A stretch of DNA of 6,750 nucleotides, from positions 716,307 through 723,056 of the forward strand of contig NZ_MDDW01000001.1 in the NCBI RefSeq assembly GCF_001854865.1. Direction: 5' to 3'. This stretch comes from Rhizobium sp. LCM 4573 (GTDB lineage: Bacteria; Pseudomonadota; Alphaproteobacteria; Rhizobiales; Rhizobiaceae). The position numbers and the translations under genes are program-made. The notes under the pieces were generated by a model that did not search any database, was not told where the DNA came from, and saw nothing but the letters and a program-made list of their open reading frames with translations. Shown in pieces: positions 1-6,289 of the stretch (position 1 is the first letter of the stretch; each line of letters starts with the position of its first letter).

Positions 1-596
1 ACGTGCCAAGCTTCACCGTGAGCGACGGCGTGGAGCCCATGTCGATCGCCGGCGGCGCCTATCAGGGTAAGCCCAACCCGCATGCCTGGATGTCACCGGA
101 AAACGCGGTGATCTACGTGGAGAATATCCGTAAGGGCCTGACGGAGATCGATCCCGCCCATGCGGACGTCTATGCCGCAAACGCCAAGGCCTATACGGAC
201 AAGATCCGTGCAGCGATACAGCCGATCCGCGACGAACTCGCCGCCCTTCCCGAAGATCACCGCTGGCTGGTGACGAGCGAAGGCGCCTTCTCCTATCTCG
301 CCCGCGATTTCGGCCTGAAGGAACTTTACCTCTGGCCCGTCAACGCGGACGCCCAGGGCACGCCGCAACAGGTGAAGGCGGTGATCGACGCCATGCGCGA
401 GCACAAGATCAACGTGATCTTCAGCGAAAGTACGGTATCCGCGGAGCCCGCGGAGCAGGTGGCCCGCGAGACCGGCGCGAAATACGGCGGCGTTCTCTAT
501 GTCGACTCGCTGAGCGAGGAAGGCGGCCCGGTGCCGACCTATCTCGACCTTCTGCGCGTCACTTCGGAGACCATTGCAAAGGGACTTGCCCAATGA
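1..596 (+). CDS. sitA: SitA-type Mn/Fe ABC transporter substrate-binding protein, 3' part
   Basis: This is the C-terminal part (about 197 residues of a protein usually near 300) of a periplasmic metal-binding protein of the cluster A-I (TroA/PsaA/YfeA) family. It delivers Mn(II) or Fe(II) to the SitCD permease. The frame is open to the left edge, so the true start and signal peptide lie outside; the GTG at 3 is an internal valine. Three of the four expected metal ligands are visible: His in NPHAWM (codon 81-83), Glu in FSES (426-428) and Asp in YVDS (504-506). The first His would be upstream. A Glu at the third position and no His-rich loop favour Mn/Fe over the zinc protein ZnuA. The segments [12 protein letters not shown] and [14 protein letters not shown] are typical of SitA/YfeA. 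The TGA stop overlaps the sitB start as ATGA. Family is secure; the choice of Mn versus Fe is inferred. Confidence 0.92.
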   Translation, partial: VPSFTVSDGVEPMSIAGGAYQGKPNPHAWMSPENAVIYVENIRKGLTEIDPAHADVYAANAKAYTDKIRAAIQPIRDELAALPEDHRWLVTSEGAFSYLARDFGLKELYLWPVNADAQGTPQQVKAVIDAMREHKINVIFSESTVSAEPAEQVARETGAKYGGVLYVDSLSEEGGPVPTYLDLLRVTSETIAKGLAQ

Positions 597-1486
597 TGAT
601 GGGAAAGACGAGGCCGGCCAGCGCCGGCCTCAGGATCGACAACATCACGGTCGCCTACCGCACGGGCCTCACGGCGCTGCGGCAGGCGAGTTTCACCGTT
701 CCGCGCGGCACGATCACCGCGCTTGTCGGCGTAAACGGTGCCGGCAAATCCACCCTCTTCAAGGCGATCATGGGCTTCGTGCCGCTTGCCGAGGGTTCGG
801 TGGAAATTCTCGGAATGCCCGCCCGCGAAGCCTTGAAGAAGAATCTCGTCGCCTATGTGCCGCAGGCCGAGGAGGTGGACTGGGACTTTCCGGTTCTCGT
901 TGAGGACGTGGTCATGATGGGCCGCTACGGCCACATGAACTTCCTGCGCATTCCGTCCCGCCGCGACCATGAAATGGTCACCCAGGCTTTGCGCCGCGTG
1001 AACATGGAGGAATACCGCAAGCGCCAGATCGGCGAGCTTTCCGGCGGCCAGCGGAAGCGCGTCTTTCTCGCCCGCGCGCTGGCCCAGGAAGGCCAGATCA
1101 TCCTGCTCGACGAGCCTTTCACCGGCGTCGACGTGACGACCGAGGAGCAAATCATCAGCCTTCTCAAATCGTTGCGCGACGAGGGCCGGGTGATGCTGGT
1201 CTCCACCCATAATCTCGGCAGCGTGCCTGATTTCTGCGACCGCACGGTCTTCGTAAAGGGCACCGTGCTCGCCTATGGCAAGACGGAGGATACGTTCAAC
1301 GAAGCCAATCTGGAAAAGGCCTTCGGCGGCGTGCTGCGCCACTTCATTCTCGGCGGTTCCGACCTGCATGAGGATGCCGACGAGCGGCGCGTGAAGGTCA
1401 TCACCGATGACGAGCGCCCCTTCGTGACCTATGGCAGCAACGGCAACAAGCCGAAGGAGAAGGCGGATGCTCCAGACGCTTCTTGA
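593..1486 (+). CDS. sitB: SitB-type Mn/Fe ABC transporter ATP-binding protein
   Basis: This 297-residue cytoplasmic ATPase powers metal import through SitC and SitD. All ABC motifs are present: Walker A GVNGAGKS (residues 46-53), Q-loop Gln at 91 in YVPQ, signature LSGGQ (149-153), Walker B IILLDEP (169-175) and switch His at 206 in STHN. The segment [10 protein letters not shown] after the Q-loop is typical of the Mn/Zn-type ATPases. Three ATG codons stand in a row at 593, 596 and 599. The first is chosen because it lies 8 bases after AAAGGGA (578-584) and overlaps the sitA stop as ATGA, implying coupled translation. The protein has a charged C-terminal tail (about residues 245-297), making it some 20 residues longer than enterobacterial SitB. 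The 3' end overlaps sitC by 20 bp. Confidence 0.95.
   Translation: MMMGKTRPASAGLRIDNITVAYRTGLTALRQASFTVPRGTITALVGVNGAGKSTLFKAIMGFVPLAEGSVEILGMPAREALKKNLVAYVPQAEEVDWDFPVLVEDVVMMGRYGHMNFLRIPSRRDHEMVTQALRRVNMEEYRKRQIGELSGGQRKRVFLARALAQEGQIILLDEPFTGVDVTTEEQIISLLKSLRDEGRVMLVSTHNLGSVPDFCDRTVFVKGTVLAYGKTEDTFNEANLEKAFGGVLRHFILGGSDLHEDADERRVKVITDDERPFVTYGSNGNKPKEKADAPDAS
1453..1460 (+). promoter_or_regulatory. Ribosome binding site that fixes the sitC start
   Basis: GAAGGAGA lies 6 bases before the ATG at 1467, inside the sitB coding end. It decides the sitC start. A longer in-frame reading from an ATG at 1431 would add 12 residues including a run of arginines and has no comparable site. Confidence 0.8.
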
Positions 1487-2330
1487 ACCCTTCACCTATG
1501 GCTACATGACCAACGCCATATGGGTGAGCGCCCTGGTGGGCGGCGTATGCGGCTTCCTCTCCGCCTATCTGATGCTGAAGGGCTGGTCGCTGATCGGTGA
1601 TGCGCTCTCCCACTCCATCGTGCCGGGCGTCGCCGGCGCCTATATGCTGGGTCTCCCTTTTTCGCTCGGCGCCTTCATCTCCGGCGGGCTCGCGGCCGGC
1701 GCCATGCTCTTCCTCAGCCAGCGGACAAGGCTCAAGGAAGACGCCATCATCGGCCTCATCTTCACCTCCTTCTTCGGCCTCGGCCTCTTTATGGTGTCGC
1801 TCTCGCCCACATCGGTGAATATCCAGACCATCGTTCTCGGCAATATCCTCGCCATCACGCCGGCCGATACGCTGCAGCTCGTCATCATCGGCGGTGTCAG
1901 CCTCGCCATCCTCGCGCTGAAATGGAAGGACCTGATGGTGGCTTTCTTCGACGAGAACCATGCCCGCACCATCGGCCTCAACCCGGATTTCCTGAAGGTG
2001 CTGTTCTTCACCCTGCTTGCCGCCTCCACCGTCGCGGCGCTGCAGACGGTCGGCGCCTTTCTCGTGATCGCCATGGTCGTGACGCCGGGCGCCACGGCCT
2101 ATCTCATCACCGACCGTTTCGAGCGGCTGATCCTGCTGGGGCTGGTGATCGGTGCCGCGACGAGCTTCGTCGGCGCCTATCTCAGCTATTTCCTGAATGG
2201 CGCGACGGGCGGCATCATCGTCGTGCTGCAGACCGCACTCTTCCTGATCGCCTTCCTGTTTGCGCCGAAGCACGGCATGCTGGCCGCCCGCCGGCGGCTG
2301 CGCAGGACGCTCAAGGAGACGGCATCATGA
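1467..2330 (+). CDS. sitC: SitC-type Mn/Fe ABC transporter permease
   Basis: This 287-residue inner-membrane permease of the ABC-3 family forms half of the metal channel. It is hydrophobic throughout, with roughly seven to nine membrane segments. Family signatures are [19 protein letters not shown] (37-55), the cytoplasmic coupling segment [12 protein letters not shown] (160-171), which should contact SitB, and [19 protein letters not shown] (195-213). The length matches enterobacterial SitC closely. The start at 1467 is chosen for its strong Shine-Dalgarno and because the upstream ATG at 1431 would add an implausible TSRRRRR leader. The gene overlaps sitB by 20 bp, and its TGA overlaps the sitD ATG. 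It ends in a basic cytoplasmic tail, [12 protein letters not shown]. Function rests on family signatures plus operon context. Confidence 0.94.
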   Translation: MLQTLLEPFTYGYMTNAIWVSALVGGVCGFLSAYLMLKGWSLIGDALSHSIVPGVAGAYMLGLPFSLGAFISGGLAAGAMLFLSQRTRLKEDAIIGLIFTSFFGLGLFMVSLSPTSVNIQTIVLGNILAITPADTLQLVIIGGVSLAILALKWKDLMVAFFDENHARTIGLNPDFLKVLFFTLLAASTVAALQTVGAFLVIAMVVTPGATAYLITDRFERLILLGLVIGAATSFVGAYLSYFLNGATGGIIVVLQTALFLIAFLFAPKHGMLAARRRLRRTLKETAS

Positions 2331-3175
2331 GCGGCTTTCTCGATTTCATCGATCTCGCGACCTTCCCCTTCCAGATCGACTTCATGCAGCGCGCCTTCAT
2401 CGTGACGCTGATGATCGCCATACCCATGGCGATGCTCTCCTGCTTCCTGGTGCTGAAAGGCTGGTCGCTGATGGGCGATGCGGTCTCGCACGCCGTGCTG
2501 CCGGGCGTGGTGATCGCCTATATGCTGTCGGTCCCGTTTGCGATCGGCGCCTTCGTCGCCGGCATGATCTGCGCGCTGACCACGGGTTTCCTCAAGGAAA
2601 ACAGCCGCATCAAGGAGGATACGGTGCTCGGCATCGTCTTTTCCGGCATGTTCGGGCTGGGTCTGGTGCTGTTCGTGAAGGTGCAGTCGGATGTTCATCT
2701 CGACCATATTCTCTTCGGCGACATGCTCGGCATCCTGCCGTCCGATCTCGTGGAGACGGGGCTGATCGCGCTCGCCGCAACGCTTTTCCTCGTTATCCTG
2801 CGCAAGGACCTGCTGGTGCATTCCTTCGACGAACAGCATGCGAGGGCGATCGGCCTGCCCGTCCGGCTTCTGCACTACGGGTTGCTGGCGGTGCTCTCGC
2901 TCGCCGTGGTCGGCGCGCTGAAAGCGGTCGGCATCATCCTCTCGGTCGCCATGCTGGTCGCACCCGGCGCCATCGCCTTCCTCCTGACGCGCCGCTTTAC
3001 CGCCATGCTGCTGACGGCGGTGGCGATCGCCGCCGGCTCGTCCGTTCTCGGCATCTATGTGAGCTTCTTCCTCGACAGCGCGCCTGCCCCGACCATCGTT
3101 CTTTTGATGACCGGGCTCTTCATCTTCGCTTTCGTGAAGACCACCATGACGGCCCGAACGGCAAGTTCGGGCTGA
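2327..3175 (+). CDS. sitD: SitD-type Mn/Fe ABC transporter permease
   Basis: This 282-residue permease is the second membrane subunit and a paralogue of SitC. It shares LKGWSLMGDAVSHAVLPGV (43-61), the coupling segment SFDEQHARAIGL (166-177) and VGIILSVAMLVAPGAIAFL (201-219). The SitC-SitD pair probably forms a heterodimer on two SitB subunits. The start at 2327 overlaps the sitC stop (ATGA) and follows AAGGAG (2313-2318) by 8 bases. An upstream open extension in this frame lies within sitC and is not coding. Length equals that of enterobacterial SitD. No intrinsic terminator follows, and only 40 bp separate the stop from the marR start, so some sit transcripts may continue into marR. Confidence 0.94.
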   Translation: MSGFLDFIDLATFPFQIDFMQRAFIVTLMIAIPMAMLSCFLVLKGWSLMGDAVSHAVLPGVVIAYMLSVPFAIGAFVAGMICALTTGFLKENSRIKEDTVLGIVFSGMFGLGLVLFVKVQSDVHLDHILFGDMLGILPSDLVETGLIALAATLFLVILRKDLLVHSFDEQHARAIGLPVRLLHYGLLAVLSLAVVGALKAVGIILSVAMLVAPGAIAFLLTRRFTAMLLTAVAIAAGSSVLGIYVSFFLDSAPAPTIVLLMTGLFIFAFVKTTMTARTASSG

Positions 3176-3180
3176 CCCCC

Positions 3181-3209
3181 TTGCGCAACTCCAAGCGCGG
3201 GTATATACC
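3181..3209 (+). promoter_or_regulatory. Possible promoter of the marR gene
   Basis: TTGCGC (3181-3186) and TATACC (3204-3209) are 17 bases apart and could be -35 and -10 boxes. The -10 lies inside the 18-bp palindrome, so a bound repressor would block it. Transcription from this promoter would begin at about 3216, the A of the start codon. Both boxes are imperfect, so this is inference from spacing. Confidence 0.4.
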
Positions 3210-3213
3210 CGCG
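3196..3213. promoter_or_regulatory. Perfect 18-bp palindrome, candidate MarR operator 1
   Basis: CGCGGGTATATACCCGCG is a perfect inverted repeat ending two bases before the marR start codon. The same site recurs with 15 of 18 matches before the transporter gene (3634-3651). The preceding bases also agree: CAAG here and CAAA there. Size and symmetry suit a MarR dimer. It has no U-tract after it, so it is unlikely to be a terminator. Autoregulation is inferred. Confidence 0.7.
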
Positions 3214-3215
3214 TC

Positions 3216-3617
3216 ATGCCAAGCGAAACCTGCCACTGCATCGTGCTGCGCCAAGCCTCCCGGAAAGTCTCGTCCTATTACGACGAGGCCCTCGCGCCGC
3301 TCGGCGTGAACATCGGCCAGTTCAGCCTGCTCAGAAACATCAACCGGCTGGCGCCGGTCTCGCTTACCGAGCTTGCCGGCAAGGTGGATCTCGACCGCTC
3401 CACGGTCGGCCGCAATACGAAAGTGCTGGAGCGCATGGGACTGGTCGCGATCGGTCACGGGGAAGACCAGCGGGAGGCCATGCTGACCTTGACGGAAAAG
3501 GGTCGCCACCTGCTCGAACAAGGCGCCCCCCTCTGGGACGGTGTCCAGGAAAATATCGAGGTTCGGCTCGGACCGGACAAGACGAAGCAACTGCTGGAGC
3601 TGCTCAAGGAACTCTGA
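3216..3617 (+). CDS. MarR-family winged-helix transcriptional regulator
   Basis: This 133-residue protein is a compact MarR-type dimeric DNA-binding regulator. An N-terminal dimerisation helix (about 5-28) is followed by the winged helix. The recognition helix region lies in SLTELAGKVDLDRSTVGRN (49-67), and the wing has the family Asp84 and Arg86 before the LTLTEKG strand (90-96). The N-terminus has a Cys-X-Cys at residues 6 and 8, which could sense oxidants or metals, although no ligand can be read from sequence. No Shine-Dalgarno precedes the ATG because the operator palindrome occupies that space, so translation may be leaderless or use a different start. A GTG at 3243 is in frame but also lacks a site. 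The next gene is a transporter with the same palindrome before it, the usual MarR-plus-transporter arrangement. Family is certain; the inducer is unknown. Confidence 0.9.
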   Translation: MPSETCHCIVLRQASRKVSSYYDEALAPLGVNIGQFSLLRNINRLAPVSLTELAGKVDLDRSTVGRNTKVLERMGLVAIGHGEDQREAMLTLTEKGRHLLEQGAPLWDGVQENIEVRLGPDKTKQLLELLKEL

Positions 3618-3633
3618 TTTCTTTTTAATCAAA

Positions 3634-3651
3634 CGCGGGCACATACCCGCA
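3634..3651. promoter_or_regulatory. Imperfect palindrome, candidate MarR operator 2
   Basis: CGCGGGCACATACCCGCA matches operator 1 at 15 of 18 positions and keeps both GCGGG and CCCGC arms at the same 6-base spacing. It lies 43 bases before the transporter start, in a 77-bp intergenic region. Its presence before both genes suggests one regulator controls both. Promoter boxes are not clear here; CATACC (3642-3647) could be a -10. Confidence 0.65.
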
Positions 3652-3694
3652 ACACCGCTGCAGCCGCGGCGCCGATCAGGAAAGGGACGACAAG

Positions 3695-4990
3695 ATGATC
3701 TCCACCAGCGCCGCCCGATGGATGGCCGGCAGAAACCTGCACTATGGTTGGGTGGTCGCCGCCACCACCTTCCTGACCATGCTGGCGACCGCAGGCGCAA
3801 TGGGCTCGGCGGGCGTGATGATCCAGCCGCTGCATCAGGAATTCGGCTGGGATATCGCCGATATTTCCTCAGCCATGGCAGTCCGTCTCGTGCTCTTCGG
3901 CCTGCTCGGACCGTTCGCCGCCGCCTTCATGAACCATTTCGGCATCCGTCAGGTGGTTGCGACGGCGCTCGGCATGATCATGTTCGGCATTGTCGCGTCC
4001 TTCTTCATGACCGAGGTCTGGCAATTGCTGTTGCTCTGGGGCGTCGTCATCGGCGTCGGCACCGGCATGACGGCGCTGGTTCTGGGTGCAACCGTCGCCG
4101 CCCGCTGGTTTTCGAAGCGCCGCGGCCTCGTCGTCGGCCTGATGACCGCGAGCAACGCCACCGGCCAGCTCGTCTTCCTCCCCATTCTCGCGGCACTCAC
4201 CGAGGCCTATGGCTGGCGCACTGCGCTGACGCTTGCGGTTGCCATCATCGCCACCGCCATGATCCTCGTGCTTCTGCTGATGCGCGACCACCCGGCGGAT
4301 GTCGGCCTGCCCGCCTATGGCGAAACGGCTGTTTCGAAGCCGCCGAAGCAGGACCACAAGCTGCTGACGACGCTCGCCTCCCCGCTCGTCACCCTCTACA
4401 GCGTCTCCGGCAACCCCGTCTTCTGGGTTCTGTTCGGCACGTTCTTCGTCTGCGGACTGTCGACCAATGGCTTGATCCAGACCCACTGGATCTCGATCTG
4501 CGGCGATTTCGGCATGGCCGCGGTAACGGCCGCCGGCACGCTTGCCGTCATCGGCATCTTCGATTTCTTCGGCACCATCCTCGCCGGATGGCTCTCCGAC
4601 CGGTTCGACAACCGCTTCCTGCTCTTCTGGTTCTATGGCCTGCGCGGCCTGTCGCTGATCTATCTCTCCTTCTCGGGCTTCAGCTTCGTGGAACTGTCGA
4701 TCTTCGCGATCTTCTACGGGCTCGACTGGGTGGCGACCGTTCCGCCGACGGTGAAGCTCGCGGCGGAAAACTTCGGTCGTGAAAAGGCGGGTCTCTTCTT
4801 CGGCTGGGTGTTTGCGGGCCATCAGCTTGGCGCAGCCACCGCAGCCTTCGGCGCCGGCTTCTTCAAGAGCGACTTCAACACCTACATGCCCGCGCTGCAG
4901 ATCGCCGGCGTCGCCTGCATGATCGCTGCGATTTCGGTCCTGCTGCTCAGAAAGCCCGGTTCCGCGACGGCTGTTCCGCAGGCGGCTTAA
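3695..4990 (+). CDS. Major facilitator superfamily transporter, oxalate/formate antiporter-like
   Basis: This 431-residue inner-membrane protein has the pattern of twelve membrane segments in two halves split by a cytoplasmic loop (about 197-235). Supporting motifs are GVVIGVGTGMTALVLGATVA followed by ARWFSKRRGLVVG (136-148), typical of monocarboxylate or oxalate/formate-type carriers. A motif-A-like GWLSDRFDNR (298-307) lies between segments 8 and 9. GLDWVATVPPTVKLA (342-356) and GWVFAGHQLGAA (370-381) are in the last part. The start at 3695 follows AAAGGGA (3681-3687) by 7 bases. The partner MarR gene and shared palindrome suggest a substrate that also acts as inducer, perhaps a small organic acid or a toxic aromatic compound. 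The substrate and direction of transport cannot be told from the sequence. It ends with TAA, convergent to tal. Confidence 0.88.
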   Translation: MISTSAARWMAGRNLHYGWVVAATTFLTMLATAGAMGSAGVMIQPLHQEFGWDIADISSAMAVRLVLFGLLGPFAAAFMNHFGIRQVVATALGMIMFGIVASFFMTEVWQLLLLWGVVIGVGTGMTALVLGATVAARWFSKRRGLVVGLMTASNATGQLVFLPILAALTEAYGWRTALTLAVAIIATAMILVLLLMRDHPADVGLPAYGETAVSKPPKQDHKLLTTLASPLVTLYSVSGNPVFWVLFGTFFVCGLSTNGLIQTHWISICGDFGMAAVTAAGTLAVIGIFDFFGTILAGWLSDRFDNRFLLFWFYGLRGLSLIYLSFSGFSFVELSIFAIFYGLDWVATVPPTVKLAAENFGREKAGLFFGWVFAGHQLGAATAAFGAGFFKSDFNTYMPALQIAGVACMIAAISVLLLRKPGSATAVPQAA

Positions 4991-4992
4991 TC

Positions 4993-5052
4993 GCCCCCAT
5001 CCTAACCTCCTCCCCGCCTGCGGGGAGAAGGTGGCGGCAGCCGGATGAGGGG
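4993..5052. repeat. Rhizobial REP-like palindromic intergenic repeat
   Basis: The inner part is a perfect 8-bp stem, CTCCCCGC and GCGGGGAG (5010-5017, 5020-5027), with a 2-base loop. The outer arms GCCCCCATCC (4993-5002) and GGATGAGGGG (5043-5052) pair with two mismatches. This composition is like the short dispersed palindromic elements found between genes in Rhizobium, Agrobacterium and Sinorhizobium (RIME-like). I recognise the style but cannot confirm the exact family. It follows the transporter stop directly and could help stabilise or end its message. Confidence 0.7.
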
Positions 5053-5070
5053 CAATTGTCAGTCTCAAAG

Positions 5071-5098
5071 AAAAGGCCCGGATCGCTCCGGGCCTTTT
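5071..5098. terminator. Bidirectional rho-independent terminator between the MFS gene and tal
   Basis: GGCCCGGA (5075-5082) pairs perfectly with TCCGGGCC (5087-5094) around a TCGC loop. AAAA precedes and TTTT follows, extending the pairing to 12 bp. On the minus strand the hairpin is followed by TTTTCTTTG, 21 bases after the tal stop, so it suits tal best. On the plus strand TTTTGC follows, which would serve the transporter gene. Confidence 0.88.
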
Positions 5099-5119
5099 GC
5101 ATTTCAGCATCTCGACCGA

Positions 5120-6085
5120 TCAAGCGGCCGCCAGCGTCAGTTCCTTCTTGACCATGGTGCGCAGCGCGACGAGATCCTTGGCGAAGAGGCGGATGCCCTC
5201 GGAAAGCTTCTCGGTCGCCATCTGGTCTTCGTTGAGCATCCAGCGGAACTGCTCCTCGTCCAGCGACTGCAGCGGCTCGGCCTTGAAGGTTTCAGGCGAA
5301 AGCTTACGGGCGAGCGTGCCGTCGGCCTTGTCGAGTTCCTCCAGAAGCGCCGGGCTGATCGTCAGGCGGTCGCAGCCGGCGAGAGCTTCGATCTCGCCGA
5401 CATTGCGGAAGGAGGCACCCATGACAATCGTGGAGATGCCGTTCGCCTTGTAGTAATTGTAGATCTGGCGAACGGAAAGCACGCCCGGATCGGTCTCGGC
5501 GGTGTAGTCCTGGCCGGTCGACTTCTTGTACCAGTCGAGGATACGGCCGACGAAGGGCGAGATGAGGAAAACCTTTGCTTCCGCGCAGGCGATTGCCTGC
5601 GCCATGGAGAAGAGAAGCGTCAGGTTGCAGTCGATGCCTTCCCGCTGCAGCACTTCGGCCGCGCGGATGCCTTCCCAGGTGGAGGCAAGCTTGATGAGGA
5701 TGCGCTCGCGCTCGATGCCGCGCTCCTTGTAGGCGGCGATGATCGAACGTGCCTTGGCGATCGATGCTTCGGTGTCGAAGGAGAGGTCGGCATCGACTTC
5801 CGTCGATACGCGACCGGGCACGATTTCCGCAAGCGCCGCACCCACATCGATGGCGAGCCGGTCGGCGACCGCGGCGACTACTGCGTCGTCCTGGCCGCCC
5901 TGTTTGCGGCCCCAGGCGATCGCATCCTTCACCTTGTCGGCAAAGGCCGGCGTGCCAAGCGCTTTAAGCACGATCGTGGGGTTCGTGGTGCAATCCACCG
6001 GTTTCAGGCGTGCGACCGCTTCGATGTCGCCGGTATCGGCGACGACCGTGGTCATGGAACGAAGTTGCTCTAGTTTCGACGTCAT
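5120..6085 (-). CDS. tal: Transaldolase
   Basis: This 321-residue cytosolic enzyme of the non-oxidative pentose phosphate pathway moves a dihydroxyacetone unit from sedoheptulose 7-phosphate to glyceraldehyde 3-phosphate, giving erythrose 4-phosphate and fructose 6-phosphate. The Schiff-base lysine is Lys132 in [17 protein letters not shown]. Other catalytic and binding residues fall at the same numbers as in E. coli TalB: Asp17, Asn35, Glu96, Asn154, Thr156, Ser176 and Arg181. The NLTLLFS and [14 protein letters not shown] motifs are intact, so it is the classic TalB-type rather than the short TalC/fructose-6-phosphate aldolase type. The start at 6085 follows GAGGA by 8 bases. A longer in-frame reading to 6151 would add 22 poorly conserved residues. 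It ends before a strong terminator and faces away from a sugar-responsive regulator. Confidence 0.97.
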   Translation of the reverse strand: MTSKLEQLRSMTTVVADTGDIEAVARLKPVDCTTNPTIVLKALGTPAFADKVKDAIAWGRKQGGQDDAVVAAVADRLAIDVGAALAEIVPGRVSTEVDADLSFDTEASIAKARSIIAAYKERGIERERILIKLASTWEGIRAAEVLQREGIDCNLTLLFSMAQAIACAEAKVFLISPFVGRILDWYKKSTGQDYTAETDPGVLSVRQIYNYYKANGISTIVMGASFRNVGEIEALAGCDRLTISPALLEELDKADGTLARKLSPETFKAEPLQSLDEEQFRWMLNEDQMATEKLSEGIRLFAKDLVALRTMVKKELTLAAA

Positions 6086-6093
6086 CCGAATAG

Positions 6094-6098
6094 TCCTC
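6094..6098 (-). promoter_or_regulatory. Ribosome binding site that fixes the tal start
   Basis: On the minus strand GAGGA lies 8 bases before the ATG at 6085. It supports the shorter protein, whose residue numbering then matches E. coli TalB at Asp17 and Lys132. Confidence 0.75.
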
Positions 6099-6183
6099 GA
6101 TATGGAGATAAAACGCCTGTCGCGCGATTTTGCTCCCCCGGCGCCCTGCACAAACTATCGTCTGCGAGCCACAGGGAAGTCAA

Positions 6184-6212
6184 GACATTTGTACATCGGA
6201 ATTGACATATGT
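6184..6212 (+). repeat. Direct repeat GACATWTGT, 20-bp period, possible operator
   Basis: GACATTTGT (6184-6192) and GACATATGT (6204-6212) differ at one base, and their starts are exactly 20 bases apart, close to two helical turns. The second copy overlaps the proposed -35 box. Two in-phase copies between tal and a SorC-type regulator fit a regulator binding site, but such short repeats can arise by chance in this AT-richer stretch. Confidence 0.4.
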
Positions 6213-6230
6213 TTCACCTGTGGTGATATC
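6202..6230 (+). promoter_or_regulatory. Probable promoter of the SorC-type regulator gene
   Basis: TTGACA (6202-6207) is a perfect -35 consensus. A GATATC (6225-6230) lies 17 bases downstream as a modest -10; TATCAT (6227-6232) is an alternative with 19-base spacing. Transcription would begin near 6237-6239, giving a leader of about 50 bases before the TTG start at 6290. The region is visibly more AT-rich than its surroundings. Confidence 0.55.
6214..6226. promoter_or_regulatory. Dyad TCACC-TGT-GGTGA inside the regulator promoter
   Basis: This is a perfect 5-bp inverted repeat with a 3-base centre, sitting between the proposed -35 and -10 boxes. A protein bound here would block RNA polymerase, so it is a candidate operator, perhaps for the adjacent regulator itself. 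A reverse-complement partner of its core, CCACAGG, occurs at 6169-6175. The assignment is inferred from position alone. Confidence 0.4.
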
Positions 6231-6280
6231 ATGGCCTTTATCGGGAAAGATAGAGGCTTTCGCCCACGCGGGAAGATATC

Positions 6281-6285
6281 GGAGG
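6281..6285 (+). promoter_or_regulatory. Ribosome binding site that fixes a TTG start
   Basis: GGAGG lies 4 bases before the TTG at 6290. An in-frame TAG at 6251-6253 closes the frame upstream, and there is no ATG or GTG in frame between that stop and the start of the helix-turn-helix domain, so TTG is the best start. Confidence 0.75.
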
Positions 6286-6289
6286 TGTT

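Noticed and set aside
539..1495. Long minus-strand open frame opposite sitB (318 residues)
   Set aside because: It is antisense to a complete ABC ATPase with all motifs. Its translation is rich in His, Arg and Ala with no recognisable domain, as expected of a GC-rich shadow frame.
1922..2326. Upstream in-frame extension of sitD giving a 417-residue protein
   Set aside because: The added part lies in another frame of sitC and reads as low-complexity Arg/Pro/His sequence. The ATG at 2327 has a good ribosome site and an ATGA overlap.
3196..3213. Palindrome as an intrinsic terminator for the sit operon
   Set aside because: The 6-bp GC arms around TATATA have no following T-run, and the ATG of marR comes two bases later. 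An operator explains it better, especially as it recurs before the next gene.
3657..3670. GCTGCAGC and GCCGCGGC palindromes before the MFS gene
   Set aside because: Short self-complementary 8-mers are expected by chance in DNA this GC-rich, and they have no partner elsewhere in the window.
3541..4782. 413-residue plus-strand frame overlapping the MFS gene
   Set aside because: It is a shadow frame, Arg/His/Pro-rich and without hydrophobic segments, while the competing frame encodes a clear twelve-segment transporter with its own ribosome site.
3869..5110. 413-residue minus-strand frame opposite the MFS gene
   Set aside because: Its composition is Glu/Arg/Asp/Gln-rich, the mirror of a hydrophobic coding strand. 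It runs through the repeat and terminator and has no recognisable domain.
5045..6073. 342-residue plus-strand frame opposite tal
   Set aside because: It is antisense to a fully conserved transaldolase and begins inside the repeat and terminator region.
6086..6200. Promoter for tal on the minus strand
   Set aside because: I looked for -35/-10 pairs on the minus strand. The best, TTGTGC near 6153-6148 with AAATCG downstream, is too weak to list as a feature.
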